Origin: Paraglaciecola polaris LMG 21857
Lineage (GTDB): Bacteria; Pseudomonadota; Gammaproteobacteria; Enterobacterales; Alteromonadaceae
Length of the DNA stretch: 64,000 bases
Assembly (NCBI RefSeq): GCF_000315055.1
Contig: NZ_BAER01000127.1
Location: 164,998 to 228,997 of the forward strand
Direction of reading: 5' to 3'
How positions within the stretch are numbered: the stretch's first letter is position 1; each line of letters starts with the position of its first letter. The position numbers were made by a program, and so were the translations under genes. The notes under the pieces were generated by a model. That model saw only the letters and a list, made by a program, of their open reading frames with translations. It was not told the DNA's origin and searched no databases. This document shows, piece by piece, positions 44,890-54,580 of the stretch.

Positions 44890-45671
44890 TGGATATTAAT
44901 AACAATAAGCTCAGCAGGACACGCCGTATTTGCCTCGTCTTATTGTTAATGTTGATTGCTCCCGATACAGCCTACAGTGCGCAAATCGCGATTATCATTG
45001 ACGATGTGGGAAATAGTTTTCTGCGTGATAAAGCGGCATTTTCCTTACCAAAGAATGTGGCTGTGTCCATATTACCCCACAAAAAAATGAGTCAAAAGTA
45101 CGCTCTGTTAGCGAAAGAGCAGCAACGTGAATTTTTGCTGCACATGCCAATGGAGTCTGTTGCCGGGTTACGGCAAGAGCCGAATGTGCTGCTGGCGAGC
45201 ATGAATGACAGTGACATATTGCAAACTCTTAACGCAGCGTTTGCCAGTGTGCCTGATGCCCTTGGTATGAATAATCATATGGGTAGTCGTCTTACTCAAC
45301 TGGCTCATCCCATGCGTACGACTATGGGATATCTGCATCAACATGGTTTAATCTTTATTGATAGTCGCACCACCGCACTTACGCTGGCTGAAACGATTGC
45401 CAGACAACAGCATGTACCCACCATGCGGCGGCATGTTTTTCTAGACAATGATTTGTCGGTGGACAAAATAGACCGTCAGTTTAATTTATTAGTCACAAAA
45501 GCACGAAAATATGGACGCTCCCTAGCCATTGGTCACCCCCATAGCCAGACGATCACTTACTTGCAGCAACGACTGCCGAAATTAGCACAAGATAATGTGC
45601 AGTTAATCCCCCTCAGTGCTATGTTACTGCTGCAAGGTGGTAATGAGCCACCACGCGCTATTGCAGAATAA
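44889..45671 (+). CDS. yibQ: Divergent polysaccharide deacetylase-family protein YibQ
   Basis: Exported protein of about 260 residues with an N-terminal signal segment (RRICLVLLLMLIAPDTAYSA) and a deacetylase-like NodB barrel: AIIIDDVGNS, VAVSILPH, LLHMPME, NNHMGSRLTQ, FIDSRTT and the IGHPHSQT end. Not all metal residues of true NodB enzymes are obvious, so activity is unproven. I favour the GTG that overlaps the envC stop by one base (TAGTG); a GTG 15 bases upstream is also in frame. Last gene of the gpmI-envC-yibQ run. Confidence 0.87.
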   Translation: MDINNNKLSRTRRICLVLLLMLIAPDTAYSAQIAIIIDDVGNSFLRDKAAFSLPKNVAVSILPHKKMSQKYALLAKEQQREFLLHMPMESVAGLRQEPNVLLASMNDSDILQTLNAAFASVPDALGMNNHMGSRLTQLAHPMRTTMGYLHQHGLIFIDSRTTALTLAETIARQQHVPTMRRHVFLDNDLSVDKIDRQFNLLVTKARKYGRSLAIGHPHSQTITYLQQRLPKLAQDNVQLIPLSAMLLLQGGNEPPRAIAE

Positions 45672-45710
45672 TTCACTATTAGTCTTAACCCCAATTTTTA
45701 GGAGCCAAGC

Positions 45711-46655
45711 ATGGCCGCTGCAAACCTACTTGCCTTGATTGATGACATCGCGACGATCCTTGATGACGTGGCTATTTTATCTAAAGTGGCAGCCAAAAAA
45801 ACGGCTGGCGTGCTAGGTGACGATTTGGCATTAAACGCAGAGCAAGTCTCTGGTGTAAAAGCAGAGCGGGAACTGCCTGTTGTGTGGGCGGTTGCCAAAG
45901 GTTCATTTTTAAATAAATTGATCCTCGTACCATCAGCACTATTGATCAGTGCTTTTGCTCCTTGGTTGATTATTGTGTTACTGGTTATTGGTGGTTTGTA
46001 CTTGTGTTTCGAAGGCTTTGAAAAAGTTGCCCATAAGTGGCTGCACAGCAAAGCGGAGCGTGAAGCAGAGCATCAAGAAAAGCTCAATGCGTTGGCGGAC
46101 CCAACGGTTGATTTAGTCGCGTTAGAAAAAGGCAAAATTAAAGGGGCGATAAGAACAGATTTTATTTTGTCTGCTGAAATCGTAGTCATCGTTTTGGGCA
46201 CAGTGCAGGCTGAGCCTTTAAGCACACAAATAATCGTTGTGTCATTATTGGCCATTGCTATCACCGTTGGGGTGTATGGTTTGGTTGCTGGTATCGTCAA
46301 ACTAGATGATGCTGGTTTGTATATGCTGCGTAAATCTGTGTCTGGATCATTTAACCGCTTACAACGGTTCGTTGGGCGCAGTTTATTGATTATTGCGCCG
46401 TTACTGATGAAAAGCCTGGCCATTATCGGTACGGCTGCGATGTTTTTGGTGGGTGGAGGGATAGTGGTTCACAGCGTGCCCTTTGTGCATCATGTAGTGG
46501 CAAATGTGTTAACTCAGTTCAGTGGGGTAGGAAGTACTATTAATGCTATTTTACCCATACTAGCCGACGGTATAGTGGGTATTGTCGCCGGAGGACTGGT
46601 GTTATTAATCGTCTCTTTAATGGGGAAATTAGTATCTGCGTTTCGCGGTAAATAA
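45711..46655 (+). CDS. DUF808 (YedI-like) inner-membrane protein
   Basis: A 314-residue protein with four to six hydrophobic segments, the strongest at about 65-105, 150-185 and 220-260, and a final one near 280-305. The start AAANLLALIDDIATILDDVAILSKVAAKKTAGVLGDDLALNAEQVSG is diagnostic for DUF808/YedI. The function of the family is unknown. AGGAG precedes the ATG. It follows yibQ by 39 bases and may be co-transcribed. Confidence 0.92.
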   Translation: MAAANLLALIDDIATILDDVAILSKVAAKKTAGVLGDDLALNAEQVSGVKAERELPVVWAVAKGSFLNKLILVPSALLISAFAPWLIIVLLVIGGLYLCFEGFEKVAHKWLHSKAEREAEHQEKLNALADPTVDLVALEKGKIKGAIRTDFILSAEIVVIVLGTVQAEPLSTQIIVVSLLAIAITVGVYGLVAGIVKLDDAGLYMLRKSVSGSFNRLQRFVGRSLLIIAPLLMKSLAIIGTAAMFLVGGGIVVHSVPFVHHVVANVLTQFSGVGSTINAILPILADGIVGIVAGGLVLLIVSLMGKLVSAFRGK

Positions 46656-46738
46656 ACCCATAACCTTGTAATATTTTCACAAGTGGGACGGGGATAACAG
46701 CCCCTATCATTGCATATATTCATCAATGGTCATTTCAT

Positions 46739-46766
46739 GTCAGCGTCAGTGTTGCACGCTGACTTT
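46739..46766 (+). terminator. Hairpin terminator candidate after DUF808
   Basis: GTCAGCGT / ACGCTGAC forms a perfect 8-bp stem with a 9-nt loop, followed by TTTATTAT. It lies about 85 bases after the DUF808 stop. Confidence 0.55.
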
Positions 46767-46895
46767 ATTATGTGTTTGGAACTCTTCTTGCTTCTTTTTA
46801 TTCAGTAAGCGCGTTTAGGGCTGCAGAGCAAAGCAGCCTAAACTTTGCGCTAGTAATAGCTATGTTATGACTTAAATATTTTAAGGAGCGTCTAT

Positions 46896-47126
46896 ATGCC
46901 ATACGATTCTCATAAAGATCTGCCTGACACGGTGCAAAATGTGTTACCCCCTAAGGCACAGAGTATTTATTTAGCTGCGTTTAACAGTGCGTGGGATGAA
47001 TACAAAGATCCCGACGACAGACGGGGAGACCAAGGGCGTGAAGAAGTCGCCCACAAAGTGGCTTGGTCAGCTGTGAAGCAAAAATATCAAAAAAATGACA
47101 ATGGTCTGTGGCTTAAAAAAGTATAA
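46896..47126 (+). CDS. ChaB-family protein
   Basis: A 76-residue protein matching the ChaB family: DLPDTVQNVLPPKAQSIYLAAFNSAWDEY, then the REEVAHKVAWSAVKQKYQ helix. In E. coli chaB lies beside the cation antiporter gene chaA, but no antiporter is here and the family's role is uncertain. AAGGAG gives a good ribosome site. Single gene, followed by a terminator. Confidence 0.9.
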   Translation: MPYDSHKDLPDTVQNVLPPKAQSIYLAAFNSAWDEYKDPDDRRGDQGREEVAHKVAWSAVKQKYQKNDNGLWLKKV

Positions 47127-47131
47127 GAGTC

Positions 47132-47152
47132 AGCCAATTTAATTGGCTTTTT
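47132..47152 (+). terminator. Rho-independent terminator of the ChaB gene
   Basis: A perfect 7-bp stem AGCCAAT / ATTGGCT with a 3-nt loop is followed by five T, six bases after the stop. Confidence 0.8.
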
Positions 47153-47297
47153 GGGCATAACTCATGTGATTAGGCCTTGATTACTGGTAGTTATATGTTG
47201 GGATGATGATGACTTATTGTTAATTTTGATGATTTATCACATTAGTATGATATATCCTCAACCACTCGATTGACGCATATCCTAAAACAGGTCTTTC

Positions 47298-48557
47298 ATG
47301 AAAAAAATCAATAAAATTCTTTTAGCAAGTGCCATGAGTGCATTGTTAGCGCAGCCTGCCTACGCCGACATTCGTGTTACAAATCCAAAAAAAGTGGGTA
47401 TGTCTGAAGCTCGTCTTGAACGAATTGAACCGGCTATGCAGGCGTTTGTCGATCAGCAGAAGTTAGCTGGCACTGTGACCTTAGTGGCACGTAAGGGCAA
47501 AGTGGTACACCTTGAAGCAGTCGGATTTAGCGACCGTGAAGCTAAAACTGACATGGCAGAAGATACTATTTTCCGTATTTATTCCATGACCAAACCGATT
47601 ACCGCTGTTGCTGCCTTAACGCTGTGGGAGCAAGGCAAATTTCAGATGAATGATCCTGTGAGTAAGTATCTACCTGAGTTAGCAAATCTTAAGGTATATG
47701 CAGGAATGGATGGCGATAAAATGATCCTTGAAGACACAAATAAGATCATGACCATTCAGCAGCTGTTTACCCACTCAGCAGGTTTCAGTTATGGTTTTAG
47801 CCAAAGCCCAGTGGATAAGTTGTATCAGCAATCGGCTCTGTTCTCGGGTAAAACCAAGCGTGCAGATTTGCTAACAGAAGTGGCTAAGTTACCGCTAAAT
47901 CATCAACCCGGTACGAAATGGAACTACAGCATAGGCACCGATATAATTGGCGTGTTAGTTGAGCGTTTATCCGGTCAAACCTTAGGTGAGTATTTCAAGC
48001 AGCATATCTTTAACCCACTGAAGATGAACGACACTGGCTTTTATGTGCCAGCAGATAAAAAAGACCGTTTAGCGCAGATCTACGTTATCAATCAGCAAGG
48101 TCAAACGGTGCCAATGGAAAATGAACCACTTGGGGATTACTTATCTGCTCCTGAAATTGAATCAGGCGGTGGTGGTTTAGTCTCAACCATAGATGATTAT
48201 TATACCTTTACCCAAATGCTGTTAAATGGCGGTGAGTATAAGGGCAAGCGTATTCTCGGACGTAAAACCGTTGAATACATGCGTACCAATCATTTACCCG
48301 CTAGTCTTATCCCATTTGAGCCTTCTGCGCCTGGTGAAGGTTATGGTTTAGCGATGTCGGTTACCGTTGATGAGCAAGGTGCGAATACTATGGGTTCAAA
48401 AGGCGATTATGGCTGGGCTGGAGCCGCTTCAACTTATTTTAGAATCGATCCAAAAGAGCAAATGATCATCATTTCAATGACTCAGCTTATGCCCTCTAGT
48501 TATTTTTCCTATAACAAAGACTTTAAGAACATGGCGTATCAAGCGTTAGTTGACTAA
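47298..48557 (+). CDS. Serine hydrolase, class C beta-lactamase/esterase family VIII type
   Basis: Exported hydrolase of 419 residues with a signal peptide ending near AYA (residue 23). The nucleophile motif SxxK is S96-K99 (YSMTKP). The second motif is Y210-S-I (WNYSIGTDIIG), the Tyr form usual in family VIII carboxylesterases and D-aminopeptidases rather than the YxN of true class C beta-lactamases. Substrate could be an ester or a D-amino acid peptide; resistance to beta-lactams should not be assumed. Single gene between two terminators. Confidence 0.88.
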   Translation: MKKINKILLASAMSALLAQPAYADIRVTNPKKVGMSEARLERIEPAMQAFVDQQKLAGTVTLVARKGKVVHLEAVGFSDREAKTDMAEDTIFRIYSMTKPITAVAALTLWEQGKFQMNDPVSKYLPELANLKVYAGMDGDKMILEDTNKIMTIQQLFTHSAGFSYGFSQSPVDKLYQQSALFSGKTKRADLLTEVAKLPLNHQPGTKWNYSIGTDIIGVLVERLSGQTLGEYFKQHIFNPLKMNDTGFYVPADKKDRLAQIYVINQQGQTVPMENEPLGDYLSAPEIESGGGGLVSTIDDYYTFTQMLLNGGEYKGKRILGRKTVEYMRTNHLPASLIPFEPSAPGEGYGLAMSVTVDEQGANTMGSKGDYGWAGAASTYFRIDPKEQMIIISMTQLMPSSYFSYNKDFKNMAYQALVD

Positions 48558-48951
48558 TACTTACCAAATTAGATTAACGTTCAGCCACTGGGTTAAGCCC
48601 AGTGGTTTTTTTGTGTCTGCTAGTGGGCAAAAACGATTGATAGGTTAGTGTGTAGATTTTCCTCTTTGGTATCCCAAACTTACCCTAATGTATTGCGTAT
48701 CAATGATTTTGTATTTTGTGCGTCATTAGTCAAAGGCGAGCACTGCATATTGATATCGTGTGCACATGCCCTTATCTAATAACGTATAGCGAGATTCATC
48801 TTCATTGTTCGCTGTTTGCAAAGTGATATATTTAACCTTGCCTAGCAGGCGTAGTTATTGCATTTGTCAGCGAATACAATCCATTATTGTCAGATGCGTT
48901 AAGGTTGACTCGTTAACGTAAAACCAATACTCAACACGTAAAGGCCAGGCC
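48558..48951. other. Intergenic region before DUF3081
   Basis: Apart from the serine-hydrolase terminator, I see no gene in these 390 bases. A possible promoter (TTGACT at 48905-48910 and TACTCA at 48928-48933, 17-base spacing) precedes the DUF3081 gene. Confidence 0.4.
48585..48612 (+). terminator. Rho-independent terminator of the serine hydrolase gene
   Basis: A perfect 8-bp stem CCACTGGG / CCCAGTGG with a 5-nt loop is followed by seven T, 28 bases after the stop. Confidence 0.9.
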
Positions 48952-49209
48952 ATGAAAAATGAAATGGACAGTAAGTTTATACTGTCAATCTTTGAGAAAA
49001 TTAGAGAAAACGGTGAGCCTAAAGGTGAAGGCCATTTCCTTGCTGGTGTAACCGCTTTTAGTGATTTTGATGGCTATACTATTTTCATGGAAGATCAATT
49101 AGTTAAACTTCGTTTTGGCTTTCATAACCAATATCATTTTGATTATGAAAAAGATGAGCACATGGTGCAATTTGAAAAGAAACTTAAGGCTATCGATAAC
49201 GATTACTGA
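48952..49209 (+). CDS. Small DUF3081-type protein
   Basis: An 85-residue acidic cytoplasmic protein. ILSIFEKIRENGEPKGEGHFLAGVTAFSDFDGYTIFMED and FGFHNQYHFDYEKDEH look like the small gammaproteobacterial DUF3081 family, which has no known function. AAAGG lies before the ATG, and codon use matches neighbours. It converges on the hybrid kinase gene with a 29-base gap. Confidence 0.65.
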   Translation: MKNEMDSKFILSIFEKIRENGEPKGEGHFLAGVTAFSDFDGYTIFMEDQLVKLRFGFHNQYHFDYEKDEHMVQFEKKLKAIDNDY

Positions 49210-49238
49210 TCGACAGAGATAAATCGCATCAGAGGCTA

Positions 49239-52200
49239 TTATTTAAGCCACTGATGCAACTCAGCTCTTAGGTCTGCCAGCACAATCGGTTTAGATAGGT
49301 AGGCATTCATACCCGCAGCTAAGCAAGCCTCTCGATCACCTTTCATAGCGTTAGCGGTGAGCGCTATAATGGGCAAGGTTGAGGCGTAATTTTCATGCAT
49401 GTTCTTGCGAATAATACGGCTTGCTTGATAACCGTCCATGATCGGCATTTGGCAATCCATTAATATGGCATCAAAAGGTTTATCTGCCTGCTCAAGGTTA
49501 TGGATAGCCTCTTGCCCGTTTTCTGCTACTTGCACTGAGCAGTGCAATTTCTTAAGCATTTCGATCACCACCTGCTGGTTAATAAAGTTATCTTCTACCA
49601 ACAGAATATGCGGCGCTTGTTGATGTTTATTCAGTAACTTTGTCGCAGGCTGATTTTTACTGTGTTTAGCTGGTGAATCTTTCTCTACAGCCCCGGTAAA
49701 CGCTGCGCTCAAGGTAGCGGGCTTAATAGGTTTAGTGACATAGCTAACCGCCCCTGTTAGCTGGCTGGATGTACCACTTTCAAGCCAATCATGGGGCGTC
49801 ATTAAAATAATGTGCAAGGTGTTAAACAGATCGTTACTACGGATCGCTTTGGTTAACTCAATACCATTTATGCCGGGTAAATTGGTGTCGATGAGGACCA
49901 TATCCATTTGCGTCGTGCTAAGGTGACTTCGGCGCAACAATTTTAGGGCCTGAGACGCGTTCTCTGCGTGATGCATGATCATATTCTGCGTCGCTAGCCA
50001 CTGACGTAAAATATCCGTCAGTGTAGGATTGTCATCCACGACTAGCACCTGTAGGGGGCTTTCTCGCTCAGAAAATATAGGCAAACTTGGTGTATTGCCA
50101 CGAGAAAATGCTTCTAACGATATGGTAAACCAGAATGTTGAACCTTGCTGCCATTTGCTGGCCACGCCAACCGTTCCACCGAGTAATTCACTCAGTTGCT
50201 TGCTAATAGCTAAGCCTAATCCGGTCCCCCCAAAGTGACGAGTGGTAGAGGAGTCGACTTGCATAAACTTAGAAAATAATGCTTGTTGATTATCTTCGTG
50301 AATACCAATTCCGGTATCCAATACATCAAATTTGAGTTGCTCATCCCCAGCCAATGCAGCCCGTAAAATGACTTCACCGTGATGGGTGAATTTAATTGCG
50401 TTACCCAACAGGTTATTTAAGATTTGTCGAATGCGACCTGGATCACTGGTGATCCACTGGGGTACGTCTGGATGTAAATCGAATATTAGCTCAAGGCCTT
50501 TTTGCTGGGCACGGCTGGCAAAGGTATCGATTATGTTTCCTAGCAGTAAGTGTAAATCGAAGTCGATTGAATCTATGCTCAACTTACCGGCTTCAATTTT
50601 GGAGAAATCTAAAATATCGTTGATAAGTAGTAGTAATGATTCACTGCTGCTGTGCACTAATTCGGCAAAATGGCGCTGTTTTTTAGTCAGTTCGGTGGCC
50701 AATAGTAAATCGTTCATGCCCACAATCCCGTTAATTGGCGTGCGGATTTCATGACTCATATTGGCTAAAAATTCACTTTTTGCCCGGCTGGCTTCTTTGG
50801 CTTGTTCTTCTGCCTTTTTCATTTCTGTAATGTCTTGAAAGGCACCCCGTAATAATATGGGTACGCCATCTTGATACTCGGCGTAACCAACCGCTCGAAC
50901 CCAAATATGGTTCTTTTTGGCCGTAAGAAATGGCACTTGTAAGTCCCATTTCTTGCCATCAGCAATGGAGCTATTCATTGCATTTTTCACGGCGGGGCGC
51001 ACGTCGCTGGGATAAAAGTTCATCGCGCTGGTTAAGTCAACTTCAGAGCCGATAGGTAATTCATGAATGCGGTACACTTGATCTGACCAAGTCACTTTGT
51101 TCGAGGCTAGGTCCAGTTCCCAACCACCTAATTTGGCCATTTCCCCAGTGGTTTCCAGTAGGTCCTGCTGGCGCCGGCGTTCTTTCTCAAAACGTTTGAT
51201 TTGGCTGATATCTCTGGCGACCAATAAGTACCCCTCTAAGGTATCTTCCAGGGATATAATGCCCGTTACGGCGACCTCCATAGGAATTTGCTGGCCATTT
51301 TTGGTAACAAAGCTCCACTCATTTTCATCAACGTCCCTTTGTGAGGCGCGATAAAAAAAAGCCTCCATGGGAGAGGTAAATTTATGAGAACCTTGTTGTG
51401 AGAATTTAGTGAGTTCTGACGTCAGCATAAATTGCTGAATATTGGCGTCTTGTTTCAGTTCATTACGACTATAACCTAACACGGTTTCGGTGGTCTGATT
51501 ACAGGTCAAAATCTGGCCATCAGCATCACATGACACCATTAACAAATGCGCACTGTCGAGTATCGCTTTTTGAATACTATTGGCCTTGAGCAGGGCAAAT
51601 TCGGCATTTTTCTGTTCGGTTATATCGCTTTGAATGGCGATAAATCCGTCAAACGCACCGTTTTGATAAACTGGATGGCTATTGATTTTAAACCACAGTG
51701 GCGAACCATCTTTGCGGTAATTCAGTATTTCTATGTTGAACCGCTCTCGTTTTGCCACAGCATCACGCATCTGAGCGATCGTATCTGGGTTACTTTGTAA
51801 GCCTTGTAATACATGGCCGGGATTTTTGTCTTTGACTTCTTCTAAGTAATATCCCGTAATACGAGTAAAGCTGGGATTAACCCATTTGGTCTTGACGTTT
51901 TTATCGGTAATGAGGACGGCATTGTCGGTCTCTCGCAGCACTTTGATAAATAGCTCGTTACTTTGTAAGCCATTTTCTAACCACTTTTGCTGTTGGTGCT
52001 GGGCACCAATATCGTAATTCACACCAATGATTTTCGATACCTGCCCGTCGGCGCTGCGCACGGGCCTGGCAAATGCGCGTATATGACGCATCTCGCCTTT
52101 TGGCGTCACTATTCGAAACGCGATATCGAGTTTATCAATTGTGTTGAGCGACCGGTGAAGACAACCTAGGGCCTCTTCTTTGTCGTCAGGGTGGAGTAAA

Positions 52201-52757
52201 TCACTCCATTGGTTTAACTCCCCGCTAAAATCAGCGGGATCACAGCCATGCAGAATAAACATCTGTTCATCCCAAATGAGCTTCTGTTGCTCCAGATTGA
52301 ATTCCCAAATACCTATTTGTGCCACACTTGTAGCGACATTAATGCGATGAATAATGTCATAAATCTCATTCCCCGTTGGTGGGCGAATGTTACTTGGGTT
52401 GATATTAAGCACATATGACGTATCGGTTTCCAGCCAAGAAACGGGTTTTACCTGGACTTCCGCGATGAGATGTTCATCGTTGATGATCATGCATTTGTAA
52501 ATGCCGTTAAGTTGCTCGTTTTCTTGTGCCTCGGCATAGAACAAATGATCGTCAAAAGGTTGGTTTTTATCGGAATAAAAATTCTCTAACAACTGATTGA
52601 TCTGCATGTCAGTTATTTTCTTTGCTTGGTATCCAAATAAGGCACAGGCCGCCTCGTTAGCAAACAATATTTGCTGCTCTTTGGTTACGTGTAAAGTCGC
52701 GCTATTTACCGCATCGAGTCCACAATAATAAGCGTCGAGAGAATTGAGTTGGGCCAT
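49239..52757 (-). CDS. Multi-PAS hybrid sensor histidine kinase, soluble
   Basis: A 1172-residue sensor kinase without membrane segments, so it should read a cytoplasmic signal. Five PAS-like units occupy about 10-70, 145-255, 270-385, 395-515 and 535-650. HisKA follows with H669 in [10 protein letters not shown], then the ATPase domain (about 775-890; [26 protein letters not shown]). Two receivers close the protein: REC1 with D957 (VLIDTNLPG) and REC2 with D1101 ([11 protein letters not shown]) and a later YLSKPI. There is no HPt domain, so phosphate must leave through a separate phosphotransfer protein. No response regulator is adjacent. PAS ligands are unknown. Confidence 0.93.
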   Translation of the reverse strand: MAQLNSLDAYYCGLDAVNSATLHVTKEQQILFANEAACALFGYQAKKITDMQINQLLENFYSDKNQPFDDHLFYAEAQENEQLNGIYKCMIINDEHLIAEVQVKPVSWLETDTSYVLNINPSNIRPPTGNEIYDIIHRINVATSVAQIGIWEFNLEQQKLIWDEQMFILHGCDPADFSGELNQWSDLLHPDDKEEALGCLHRSLNTIDKLDIAFRIVTPKGEMRHIRAFARPVRSADGQVSKIIGVNYDIGAQHQQQKWLENGLQSNELFIKVLRETDNAVLITDKNVKTKWVNPSFTRITGYYLEEVKDKNPGHVLQGLQSNPDTIAQMRDAVAKRERFNIEILNYRKDGSPLWFKINSHPVYQNGAFDGFIAIQSDITEQKNAEFALLKANSIQKAILDSAHLLMVSCDADGQILTCNQTTETVLGYSRNELKQDANIQQFMLTSELTKFSQQGSHKFTSPMEAFFYRASQRDVDENEWSFVTKNGQQIPMEVAVTGIISLEDTLEGYLLVARDISQIKRFEKERRRQQDLLETTGEMAKLGGWELDLASNKVTWSDQVYRIHELPIGSEVDLTSAMNFYPSDVRPAVKNAMNSSIADGKKWDLQVPFLTAKKNHIWVRAVGYAEYQDGVPILLRGAFQDITEMKKAEEQAKEASRAKSEFLANMSHEIRTPINGIVGMNDLLLATELTKKQRHFAELVHSSSESLLLLINDILDFSKIEAGKLSIDSIDFDLHLLLGNIIDTFASRAQQKGLELIFDLHPDVPQWITSDPGRIRQILNNLLGNAIKFTHHGEVILRAALAGDEQLKFDVLDTGIGIHEDNQQALFSKFMQVDSSTTRHFGGTGLGLAISKQLSELLGGTVGVASKWQQGSTFWFTISLEAFSRGNTPSLPIFSERESPLQVLVVDDNPTLTDILRQWLATQNMIMHHAENASQALKLLRRSHLSTTQMDMVLIDTNLPGINGIELTKAIRSNDLFNTLHIILMTPHDWLESGTSSQLTGAVSYVTKPIKPATLSAAFTGAVEKDSPAKHSKNQPATKLLNKHQQAPHILLVEDNFINQQVVIEMLKKLHCSVQVAENGQEAIHNLEQADKPFDAILMDCQMPIMDGYQASRIIRKNMHENYASTLPIIALTANAMKGDREACLAAGMNAYLSKPIVLADLRAELHQWLK

Positions 52758-52931
52758 TCATTTTCCGTTTAAATCAAAGTAATTCTGCCCATTTAGCGAG
52801 GTAAATCGGCGCTGCATTGGGACAAACTTAGAATCTATAGAATAAAGTAATTAAAACTTTATACCCAGTTAATTAGTAATCGCTCATTTGTCGATTACAA
52901 TAGCCCAACTTTTTTTGCTTCGGATCCGACC

Positions 52932-53864
52932 TTGCACCAATCTTTTGTTGCCGCCCCAACATTCACATTGACGTTTTTACACCCACGGTTTTGGCTAACA
53001 TGGGTCAGTATCGTCCTGCTTTATACGATTTCTTGGTTACCGTATAGGCTACAGACATATATCGGCAGGGGACTCGGTAAACTGTTGTCTGTGTTAGCAA
53101 AAAAGCGCGTACAGATTGCTAAACGCAATTTAGCGCTGTGTTTTCCTGATTATAGCCCGGCTCAACGTCAAAAATTGCTTGCTGACAATCTAGATAATGC
53201 AGGTATGGCCTTGTTAGAAGCCAGCATGGGGTGGTGGTGGCCTACTTGGCGGATCAAAAAAATGGCTGAGTTTGAAGGATATGAACACATCGAGGCAATT
53301 TTAGCGCAAGGTAAAGGGGTGTTAGCCTACGCTATTCACAATATGAATTTGGAATTTGCGGTGCGGGTGGCAGGCCTGCGCAATCCGTCGGTGGCGTTTT
53401 ACCGCAAGCATAACAACCCACTGATGGAATACATGCAGTATCACGGGCGTAATCGCTCAAACAAGTACATGGTGCATAAACGCGATGTACGGGGGCTTAT
53501 TCAAGCGCTCAACGATGGCGAAATATGCTTTTACTTGCCTGATCAAGATTATGGTCGAGTAAAATGTGAATTCGTGCCCTTTTTTGCCGTTGAGCAAACG
53601 GCCACCACGACGGGCTCATTACTGTTTGCCAAGGAGGCCAATTGTGAAACTGTTTTTCTTGCATCGATTAAAACCGCCACGGGTTACAAAATTAAAGTGG
53701 TTCCCGGACTGGAGAGTTTCCCCTCTGGTGACGATAAAGAAGATGTAGCTGGTATGAATAAAATGGTTGAGTCTCTCGTGTTAGAAGCACCAGAGCAGTA
53801 TTTGTGGATGCATAAGCGTTTTAAAACGCGACCCAATAAAGATGACCCTTCGTTGTATGACTAA
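52932..53864 (+). CDS. lpxL: Lipid A lauroyl acyltransferase (LpxL/HtrB family)
   Basis: Inner-membrane acyltransferase of 310 residues that adds a secondary acyl chain to Kdo2-lipid IVA. An N-terminal membrane helix lies at about 20-42 (LHPRFWLTWVSIVLLYTISWLPY). The catalytic HX4E is HNMNLE, followed by the usual MVHKRDVRGLIQAL, YLPDQDYG, FFAVEQTATTTG and WMHKRFKTRP motifs. It is close to E. coli LpxL throughout. The start is a TTG (no in-frame ATG upstream of the domain), possibly limiting expression; a second TTG at 52968 is also possible. Followed by the TcpQ-domain gene. Confidence 0.93.
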   Translation: MHQSFVAAPTFTLTFLHPRFWLTWVSIVLLYTISWLPYRLQTYIGRGLGKLLSVLAKKRVQIAKRNLALCFPDYSPAQRQKLLADNLDNAGMALLEASMGWWWPTWRIKKMAEFEGYEHIEAILAQGKGVLAYAIHNMNLEFAVRVAGLRNPSVAFYRKHNNPLMEYMQYHGRNRSNKYMVHKRDVRGLIQALNDGEICFYLPDQDYGRVKCEFVPFFAVEQTATTTGSLLFAKEANCETVFLASIKTATGYKIKVVPGLESFPSGDDKEDVAGMNKMVESLVLEAPEQYLWMHKRFKTRPNKDDPSLYD

Positions 53865-53927
53865 GGGTGAAATGGTTGTCTGTAGAGTGAATTAGCACTC
53901 GTCCAGTTTGTTGTTTTTAAGGTAGTT

Positions 53928-54554
53928 ATGGTAGCAATGAAACACAATCCCAGTGAATCTCAATCATTTGCATGGTGGCGTCACGCCCTATTAGCTTTGG
54001 CGTTGATCCTGATTGCGATTTTCGTGATTGTATTGCAGCAGATGAATATCAATGCACCGATACCAGAAGGTGGGGAAGGACCTAAGTCTGTTGCTCAGAA
54101 CATGACGGATTTTTATGCTGAATACCGTTTGTCATCACGCCATCCCAGGGGGGAAAACATAGGGGATTTTGTCAATGTGGTGAATATGTCAGATACGCCC
54201 CTTGGCGAGCGCTTAAAAAAGATGGAAAGCCTGCAAAAACCACTGGCACCTAATTGGGTAGGCGAATACAAACACCGCTCATTCAAAGCCGGTTCGACAT
54301 TGCGTGATAGTATTATCTCCTATGCTCAATCAGAAGGTATGCAGGTAATATGGGAACTTAATCGTGACTTTATCATTAAGCATGCCTTTCAAATCGACAA
54401 CTCAATTGTGGGTAGTCTGCATGAGATTTCTCGCGCCATCGACAGTAATTTCGATGGCACCGTAAAAACTTATGTATGCCCTAAGCAACGTTCATTGGTG
54501 ATCACTGCGGTGATTAGCCAATATTTAAAACAGAATTGCAAAGTCGTAGGCTGA
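53928..54554 (+). CDS. TcpQ-domain membrane-anchored protein
   Basis: A 208-residue protein with one N-terminal membrane helix (about 20-42) and a periplasmic C-terminal domain. The part from about 110 (EYKHRSFKAGSTLRDSIISYAQSEGMQVIWELNRDFIIKHAFQIDNSIVGSLHEISRAIDSNF, split here only for description) has the pattern of the TcpQ family found with type IV pilus and secretin systems. No pilus gene is nearby. It may support a secretin encoded elsewhere or have another envelope role. Start at 53928 has AAGG upstream; an ATG 9 bases later is possible. Confidence 0.72.
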   Translation: MVAMKHNPSESQSFAWWRHALLALALILIAIFVIVLQQMNINAPIPEGGEGPKSVAQNMTDFYAEYRLSSRHPRGENIGDFVNVVNMSDTPLGERLKKMESLQKPLAPNWVGEYKHRSFKAGSTLRDSIISYAQSEGMQVIWELNRDFIIKHAFQIDNSIVGSLHEISRAIDSNFDGTVKTYVCPKQRSLVITAVISQYLKQNCKVVG

Positions 54555-54580
54555 TTGTCACTGCCGTTACTTTGTGGAGC

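Noticed and set aside
47298..48557. Class C beta-lactamase
   Set aside because: The second motif is Tyr-Ser-Ile rather than YxN, closer to esterase family VIII and D-aminopeptidases.
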